From NCBI GenBank assembly GCA_029565395.1, contig JAKQOG010000088.1:26732-90731 (forward strand): DNA of 64,000 bases. Direction: 5' to 3'. Position 1 is the first letter of the stretch. Each line of letters starts with the position of its first letter. The notes under the pieces were generated by a model. The model was given only the letters and a program-made list of their open reading frames with translations. It did no database searches and was not told where the DNA came from. This stretch comes from Candidatus Hydrogenedentota bacterium (GTDB lineage Bacteria; Hydrogenedentota; Hydrogenedentia; Hydrogenedentales; CAILVY01). Shown here one piece after another: positions 58,914 through 64,000 of the stretch. Position numbers and translations under genes: made by a program.

Positions 58914-59589
58914 ACGTTTTCTCCCTGGCTCCGCCCCCTTCCATCTTCAATGGACATCATCTTACCAGAGTCCCCCTGGATATGAACAACGAATTGCTTA
59001 TTTGTAGTCCGATTTGTCTGACTCGTCCGACCAATCCGACTTGACAAAGAAGTAGCTCAGAAATCTGTTCGGAGAAAAAACATGGGCCATATGATACGGC
59101 ATGTGTACTCACTTGTAAGGATGTCCGAATCGGAGTTTGGACCTTCGTTTCAAACGCGTTGTGGAACGCTTTCAGTGTAGTCTTGTTGGGGGTGGTCCCT
59201 GACCCAGGGTGGCGCTTCGCGCGACCCTCCTGCGGCGGGTAAACCCTGGGCTGGGTTGTTGAATTCCTTCGGAATTTTGGGAGGGGTGATTATGCAGGGT
59301 GGCGCTTCGCTTGCCCTGGGCCACATTCTTGCGCGCTTAAGGCGCTATGGGTCGTGTTATGGAATTGCGAGTGTGTTTTTGGAGGGCTCCATGCGCGGGA
59401 ATGACGAGTTGGGCGTGAGGATCCAGGGGAAAAATACAGTGAATCCTGGATTCCCACCTTCCTCCTTTGTCACGCGGGGGCGGGAATACGGGTGTTGTGG
59501 GGGCGTCCATCTCCGGCGTCCATCTTGGGCGTTGTATCCGGGCGCATACTTTGGTAGGCTGAAACCAGTAAAGGCGAGGATCTTAAGCT
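58914..59589. other. Intergenic region with repeated G-rich hairpins
   Basis: 676 bases between divergent genes. The 16-mer CAGGGTGGCGCTTCGC is present at 59205-59220 and 59295-59310. The first lies in a stem CCAGGGT...ACCCTGG (59204-59248), the second in CAGGGT...GCCCTG (59295-59318). Between them is a GAATTCC-TTC-GGAATTT hairpin (59261-59277). This looks like a dispersed non-coding repeat element. No gene is supported. Confidence 0.55.
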
Positions 59590-61488
59590 ATGCGTTGGCT
59601 GGGTTTGGCGATAGGCGGTTTTTTGGCGGCCGTGGCGGTGGCGTCAGGGGCGCCGTTGACGTTGCCGCTGGGGGAACGTCCGGAGTGGGTGAGCAGGGAC
59701 GGGATTGTGATGGCGGGGAGTTGGGAGCCGTTGATGTTCCGGGTACGGCGGGATGGGTCTGCGGGGTATGATCCGACGCCGGAACAGTGCGCGGCCTATG
59801 CGAAGGAGCACAGTCAGGAAATGGTGTCGGCGTTGAAGGCGTTGGGGGTGAATTTTGTGATTATGCATTGTTACAAGGGGGCGGGGCTGGCGGCGGAAAA
59901 GGAAAGCATGGGGGATGCGGCGCGGTTCTCGGCGTTGTGTCATGAAGCTGGATTGCGGGTGGGGGTGTACACGTATAGCGGAGCGTTTTTATGGGAGCCG
60001 TTTTTCAAGGAGCGTCCGGATGCGGAACAGTGGGTATTGTTGAATGAGCACGGGGAACGGCGCACGTATGGGAAGGCGAAGTACCGTTATTATTGGAACC
60101 GGAATCATCCGGAGGCGCAGGCATTTTACAAAGATATTGTCCGGTTTGCGGTGGAGGACATCAAGACCGACCTGATTCATTTTGATAATTATATTTACGG
60201 ACCGGGGCGGGATGTGTATTCCGTGGAGATGTTCCGGCAGTATCTTAAGGAGCGCTTTTCAGCGGAAGAATTGAAGGCCATGGGCGTGGATGACTCTGCA
60301 TCGGTGGAACCCGTGATGACGGGACCGCCAGACGCGATGCTGCGGCGGGTGTGGCTGAATTTTCATGCGCAGGCGCTGGCGGATTCGTATAGTGATATGG
60401 GGCGGTATGCGCGGTCGCTGCGGGGCGATGTGCTGATGGAATGCAATCCCGGGGGACCGGGCGATCGGATCAATGGCGGCATTGACCATGCGCGGTTGCT
60501 GCAGGGAGGCGAGGCCTTCTGGGATGAAGGCCGTGCTTCGGGCTATCGCGACGGGAAACTTCATTCACGCATCCAGACGTATAAAATTGCACGCAGCCTG
60601 AACAACATGGCCTTTGCATATACCACCACGCCGCTGGAGATGGCGGAATCGATGGCGTTTAACCTGGATTGCCTGGGCTGCATCTGCTGGTTCGAGTATG
60701 GAAAGATTGTGGAACGGCCCGGGGAGACTGAGGATCTGTCGCCGGAAACCGGGCGGTTTGTGCAATTCTTCCATCAACGCCGGGATCTGTTGCGTGGTGC
60801 AACCGTGGCGGCGGATGTGGCCGTGCTGCGCAGTTATCCTTCGCAGGTGTATTCTGATCCCCAAAATGCCGCATTGACGGCCCATGTGGAACAACTGCTG
60901 ATAGACGGGCGGGCGGCGTTCCAGATTGTATTTGACCATCAGTTGAATGATCTGAAACGTTACCGGGTGGTGGTGCTGGCGGGCTGTGTGGCGTTGTCCA
61001 ATGCCCATGCGGATGCGCTTCGGCGGTATGTGGAGGAGGGGGGCCGGCTTTGTGTAATTGGGGCGGCGGGTGAATTTGATGAGTGGATGCGGCTCCGTGC
61101 CATGCCCGCGCTGGGCAATCTCCCGGAAGATCGGGTGCGGGTGATTTCCAGCGGAGAGAACTTGCTTGATGTTGTGAGGCAACTTTGTGACGGACGGATG
61201 ACCTTGGCTGTTGATGCACCCGAGGGCGTTTGCGCGGAAGTGACAGATCAGCCGTGCCGGAGGTTGGTGCATCTGGTGAATTATCAGAAGAGTCCTGTGC
61301 AGAAGGCAGCTATTGATGTACAATTGCCTGAAGGAGTTCATGCGGAATCGGTGATGTTAGCGAGCCCCGATCATGAGTCAGACGTTGCATTGCCATTTCA
61401 AGAGAATGCCGGGCGAGTTTCGTTTGCCGTGCCGGAGATACACGTGTATGAAATAGCGGTTGTTTCATTTAAACCGATGGGAAAATAA
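59590..61488 (+). CDS. Secreted GH42/GHA-type glycoside hydrolase candidate
   Basis: 632 residues, signal peptide about 1-20 (cut near ASGA). A TIM barrel is suggested by ALKALGVNFVIMHCYKG, LRVGVYTYSGAFLWEPF, IKTDLIHFDNYIYGPG, VLMECNPGGPGDRINGG and GCICWFEYGK, and a following flavodoxin-like region (RYRVVVLAGCVALSN, RRYVEEGGRLCVIG) is like the trimerisation domain of GH42 beta-galactosidases. The catalytic acids cannot be placed by eye. Strong G bias in the coding strand. It is followed after 29 bases by the isomerase-like gene, one operon. Confidence 0.6.
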   Translation: MRWLGLAIGGFLAAVAVASGAPLTLPLGERPEWVSRDGIVMAGSWEPLMFRVRRDGSAGYDPTPEQCAAYAKEHSQEMVSALKALGVNFVIMHCYKGAGLAAEKESMGDAARFSALCHEAGLRVGVYTYSGAFLWEPFFKERPDAEQWVLLNEHGERRTYGKAKYRYYWNRNHPEAQAFYKDIVRFAVEDIKTDLIHFDNYIYGPGRDVYSVEMFRQYLKERFSAEELKAMGVDDSASVEPVMTGPPDAMLRRVWLNFHAQALADSYSDMGRYARSLRGDVLMECNPGGPGDRINGGIDHARLLQGGEAFWDEGRASGYRDGKLHSRIQTYKIARSLNNMAFAYTTTPLEMAESMAFNLDCLGCICWFEYGKIVERPGETEDLSPETGRFVQFFHQRRDLLRGATVAADVAVLRSYPSQVYSDPQNAALTAHVEQLLIDGRAAFQIVFDHQLNDLKRYRVVVLAGCVALSNAHADALRRYVEEGGRLCVIGAAGEFDEWMRLRAMPALGNLPEDRVRVISSGENLLDVVRQLCDGRMTLAVDAPEGVCAEVTDQPCRRLVHLVNYQKSPVQKAAIDVQLPEGVHAESVMLASPDHESDVALPFQENAGRVSFAVPEIHVYEIAVVSFKPMGK

Positions 61489-61517
61489 ACGTTTATTTAA
61501 AAAGGGAGTAAAGAGCC

Positions 61518-62957
61518 ATGCGGTGGACGCGGCGGGATTTCATGCGGATTACGGGTTCGAGCATTTTGCTCCAGGGAATGATGGGAAGCATTTCGGCGAA
61601 TGGGCAGGCGGCGCCTGTGGCAGGCTTGGTCAAAGCAAACGGGCCGGGCGGCAGCTATGTGCCGAAGGTGCATGTGGCGTTTGTTCGGCGAAAGGGCGAA
61701 TATGGGTTGCGCTGGCCGGGAGCGATTTATGATGGTGAAGCGGCACTGAAGGATTACCAGGCGAAGATCGAGAGCACTGCGGCGAATTTATCCATGAACG
61801 CGATGTTCCGACCTGCGCCGATCCATTCGCTGGAAGAGGGCGAGGCTTGGCTGAAGGAGGCAGAACAGGATTCGGCGGACGGGGTGCTGGTGGTGTTGCT
61901 GGATCGGCAGGAGCATGCGTGGCCCACGGCGGCGAAAGCGGTTGAAGGGCCATTGCCCGCGGTGATCTTCGCGCCGATCGGGGCGGCCTTTACGACGAAC
62001 ACCACGCCGCTGGCCAAGAAGGAAGGCGCATTTATCTGCTCGACGGACGATTTTGCTCAACCGGCCTTTGGTTTGAAGATGTTGCATGCGGGGGCGCGGT
62101 TGCGCGAGACGCGTTTTATCGTAATTAAGGGCAATGAACGAAAAGAGCAGGTCCTTCCGCATCTTGGCATGAAGTTGCAGTATATTCCCGCGCAGGATTT
62201 TGTCCAGACGTATGAACAAATGCTGGAAAATGAGGCGGTGGCCGCGTTGGCACGGGAATACATGAAGAACGCAACGCGGGTGGAGGTGGCGACGGAACAG
62301 GACGTGCGGAATGGCATCAAAAGTTTCCTGGTGGCGCAGGAAATCTTGCGGCGTGAAAATGGGGACGGGATCAGCATGGATTGCCTGGGCGCATTGGGCC
62401 CTACGAAGATCAGCCTTCCGTGCATAGCGTGGTCCCGGATGCTGGACGAGGGTATTCCGGCGGCGTGTGAAGCGGACATCGGTGCGTGTGTGACGCATGC
62501 GCTGGTGCAGTATTTGTTTGATCGTCCGGGGTTTCAACAGGACCCCGTGGCGGATACCGGCACGAATTGCCTTGTAGGCGCGCATTGCACGTGCCCGACG
62601 CGGCTGTCAGGGCTGGGGCAGGCGCCGGAGCCGTATCATCTTTCGCATCATCATGGGAATCGGGATGCGGTGCCGATTCCTCAGTGGCGGGAGGATCAGC
62701 GCGTGACGGTGGCGGATGTCGAACTGCCGCAGGATCCGAAGCTTCCGCTGTCGATGTTCATTTCGGCGGGCGCCGTGGTGAACAATGTATCCGTTCCGCC
62801 TTCGGGAGGCTGCGTGGTCTCCGTGCGTATCAAACTGGATGGGGTCGAAGACCTGCTTGACTATCCCGGATTCCATCAAATCATCTTTTATGGCGATTAT
62901 AAACGAGAACTGAGGGATTTCTGCCGGCTGTACAAACTTCAGGCGAAGGTTGTTTAA
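61518..62957 (+). CDS. Tat-exported L-fucose/arabinose-isomerase-like protein
   Basis: 479 residues. Tat signal RWTRRDFMRITGSS. Central part with RPAPIHSLEEGEAWL, ADGVLVVLLDRQEH and FAPIGAAF resembles the N-terminal and middle domains of FucI/AraA; the C-terminal DTGTNCLVGAHCTCPTRLSG and later HHHGNR, SGGCVVSVRIKLDG resemble the isomerase barrel closing the active site. The exported location is odd for a ketol isomerase, so it may be a binding protein or act on free sugar outside. GGAG before ATG 61518. Confidence 0.6.
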   Translation: MRWTRRDFMRITGSSILLQGMMGSISANGQAAPVAGLVKANGPGGSYVPKVHVAFVRRKGEYGLRWPGAIYDGEAALKDYQAKIESTAANLSMNAMFRPAPIHSLEEGEAWLKEAEQDSADGVLVVLLDRQEHAWPTAAKAVEGPLPAVIFAPIGAAFTTNTTPLAKKEGAFICSTDDFAQPAFGLKMLHAGARLRETRFIVIKGNERKEQVLPHLGMKLQYIPAQDFVQTYEQMLENEAVAALAREYMKNATRVEVATEQDVRNGIKSFLVAQEILRRENGDGISMDCLGALGPTKISLPCIAWSRMLDEGIPAACEADIGACVTHALVQYLFDRPGFQQDPVADTGTNCLVGAHCTCPTRLSGLGQAPEPYHLSHHHGNRDAVPIPQWREDQRVTVADVELPQDPKLPLSMFISAGAVVNNVSVPPSGGCVVSVRIKLDGVEDLLDYPGFHQIIFYGDYKRELRDFCRLYKLQAKVV

Positions 62958-63007
62958 GGGTTGAAGGAACGGCCCATTGCGTTGGAATAGTCATGGATGA
63001 CGGAAGT

Positions 63008-63460
63008 CTAGGTGTGCAAGTCCAGTTCTGATATAAGGAAAATGTTATATTCTGTACGGGGCAATGCTTTTGCCAAACGGTTATCTGCTGTAATCAGTGG
63101 GGAAGGTACAAAAGAGGAAGCGGCAAGATAGGAGGCATCATAAACACTTATTCGGTGTTTTATTGCAAGTTTGAATGCATTTTCCGCCAGAAGCGAAGTG
63201 TCGAGAACATTGAAGCCAAAATCGAATAGCCTGGAAAGGTTCTTTTGGGCATGGGCTGCCGGATAATCGTGCCGGGTTACATATTTCCAAAGGACATTGG
63301 CGCATTCCACAAAGAAAATACCGGGCACATAATAACGTGCTACGCCGGTCTCGGTTCCCCGGGCAAAGAAAAGGTGAACTCTATCGGAATCTTCCTCATC
63401 AACGAGAAGTTTAATGGCGACACTGGCATCTATTACCCATTTTCCAGATGCCGTGGTCAT
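63008..63460 (-). CDS. PIN-domain toxin of a VapBC/FitAB pair
   Basis: 150 residues. WVIDASVAIKLLVDEED (first Asp), FFVECANVLWKYV (Glu), HRISVYDASYLAAS (Asp) and PLITADNRLAK (Asp) are the four acidic groups of the PIN ribonuclease site. Its ATG at 63460 overlaps the antitoxin stop (ATGA). FitB- or VapC-type toxins cut tRNA or rRNA. Sequence intact. Confidence 0.9.
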   Translation of the reverse strand: MTTASGKWVIDASVAIKLLVDEEDSDRVHLFFARGTETGVARYYVPGIFFVECANVLWKYVTRHDYPAAHAQKNLSRLFDFGFNVLDTSLLAENAFKLAIKHRISVYDASYLAASSFVPSPLITADNRLAKALPRTEYNIFLISELDLHT

Positions 63461-63699
63461 CGTGAGCGATCTTCTCTAAGAAGTTCCGTGCTGGATGGAG
63501 TATTTGCCCTGGGCGAGAAACGGTTACGGCGCAGTTGTCCTAATACTTTCTTCCTGTAATGTGGTATTTGTTGTTCTTCAATCGCCATTGCCAATAGATC
63601 GACTACTTCCGCGCTGATGGAGCGGTTTTTGTCTTCCGCAAGTCCGTATAATTTCGAATACAATTCCTCTGGAATATTTCGAACGTGAAGGGTTGGCAT
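63457..63699 (-). CDS. FitA-type ribbon-helix-helix antitoxin
   Basis: 80 residues. ATG 63699 has AAGGAA 9 bases upstream; the frame to 63729 is less likely. PTLHVRNIPEELYSKLYGLA and NRSISAEVVDLLAMAI are the RHH DNA-binding domain of FitA-like antitoxins; the basic C-terminus (RRNRFSPRAN) would insert into the toxin. Autoregulates and neutralises the PIN toxin. Confidence 0.88.
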   Translation of the reverse strand: MPTLHVRNIPEELYSKLYGLAEDKNRSISAEVVDLLAMAIEEQQIPHYRKKVLGQLRRNRFSPRANTPSSTELLREDRSR

Positions 63700-63834
63700 A
63701 CCGAATTCCTTATATTTTGCATATGACATTAAGTATAGTCATAATGGTTGCATTTTGCAAGCATATGATTAATGAAAGGCATAGCGAGGAGGATAATAGC
63801 CGACTAGTTCGGCACAAATTTTCAAAGGGTTTTT

Positions 63835-63868
63835 AAAAAAACTGGCGCGTGCGGGTGGCACGCGCCAG
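63835..63868 (-). terminator. Intrinsic terminator
   Basis: A perfect 10-bp stem CTGGCGCGTG (63842-63851) / CACGCGCCAG (63859-63868), 7-base loop, followed on the minus strand by seven T (63841-63835). It lies 22 bases after the stop of the Ala/Pro-rich gene. Confidence 0.85.
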
Positions 63869-63889
63869 GAAGGGGGTTGATGATTTAAA

Positions 63890-64000
63890 TTATTTTCCAG
63901 CTTCCGCTGGAGCCGAGGCAGGGGCAGGGGCAGGGGCTGGCGCGGGCGCAGGCGCCGGGGCTACCACTACCGGAGCCGGGGCCGGGGCCCGGGCAGGGGC
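63890..64000 (-). CDS. C-terminal tail of an Ala/Pro-rich protein (5' end outside window)
   Basis: 36 codons up to the right edge, TAA at 63892-63890. Nearly all are Ala-Pro repeats with a VVV block and an EAGK end, encoded by degenerate but GC-rich triplets (GCC-CCT-like). Such tails occur on ribosome-associated, histone-like and outer-membrane proteins; the identity cannot be told. The terminator at 63835 belongs to it. Confidence 0.65.
   Translation of the reverse strand, partial: APARAPAPAPVVVAPAPAPAPAPAPAPASAPAEAGK

Overview
The window reads as chromosome of a Gram-negative, heterotrophic bacterium of the PVC / Hydrogenedentota kind. This placement is an inference from gene content; no 16S rRNA or ribosomal protein gene is present. 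The pointers are an ECF-type sigma factor fused to extracytoplasmic beta-sandwich repeats, several Tat-exported oxidoreductases and isomerase-like proteins, many one-off glycoside hydrolases (GH99/WbsX-like, GH98-like, GH127, GH42-like), a GxGYxYP protein and frequent small toxin-antitoxin loci. Genes are densely packed with short overlaps (TGATG, ATGA). No intact mobile element, rRNA operon or CRISPR array was seen.

Layout. 1-1.6 kb: a PlsC-like acyltransferase running off the left edge and a PilZ protein. 2-5.3 kb: a membrane-tethered sigma factor and a free-standing GspF-N mini-protein. 5.3-7.9 kb: an LpxH-like phosphoesterase divergent from a glycyl-radical-activase-type radical SAM protein overlapping an FMN split-barrel protein. 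7.9-16.3 kb: carbohydrate genes (GH99-like; a TlpA-type thioredoxin; SMP-30, GH98-like and radical SAM in one minus-strand run). 16.4-19.9 kb: a 1171-residue coiled-coil protein ending in an MshEN domain, with a 156-bp in-frame tandem repeat. 20-24 kb: DUF362 ferredoxin-like protein, ComB-family phosphatase, hicBA, a Tat phosphoesterase and an orphan Phd antitoxin. 24-33.4 kb: GH127, aldo/keto reductase, an unknown four-TM coiled-coil protein, PfkB kinase, carbamoyltransferase and GT4. 33.5-40.6 kb: two-domain PPK2, YchF-like GTPase, PfkB kinase plus OPA-type transporter, polysaccharide deacetylase plus GT2.

40.9-50.0 kb is the most unusual part. It is a plus-strand run with ATGA-type overlaps: a possible 54-residue lipoprotein, a B12-binding/radical-SAM-like protein that has lost its FeS cysteines, a FabF-like ketosynthase with a Cys-His-Gln instead of Cys-His-His active site, an eight-TM sensor histidine kinase, a receiver-GAF-PAS-ATPase protein whose phospho-accepting His is Gln, and an NtrC-type sigma-54 activator. 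Three of the six proteins lack a key catalytic residue of their family while keeping the fold signature. This suggests that enzyme scaffolds have been taken over as sensors or adaptors in a signalling module, possibly serving envelope lipid or glycan control.

50.1-64 kb: the remnant of a PIN toxin with its small partner gene, a four-copy GACA-n-TGTC palindrome array with 39/60/39-bp spacing, a tRNA with anticodon CAT, a hexapeptide acyltransferase, a minus-strand run (GxGYxYP protein, membrane alpha/beta hydrolase, nine-TM M28 peptidase, Gfo/Idh oxidoreductase), a GH42-like plus sugar-isomerase-like pair, a FitAB/VapBC-type toxin-antitoxin pair, a good terminator and the Ala/Pro-rich tail of a gene entering from the right.
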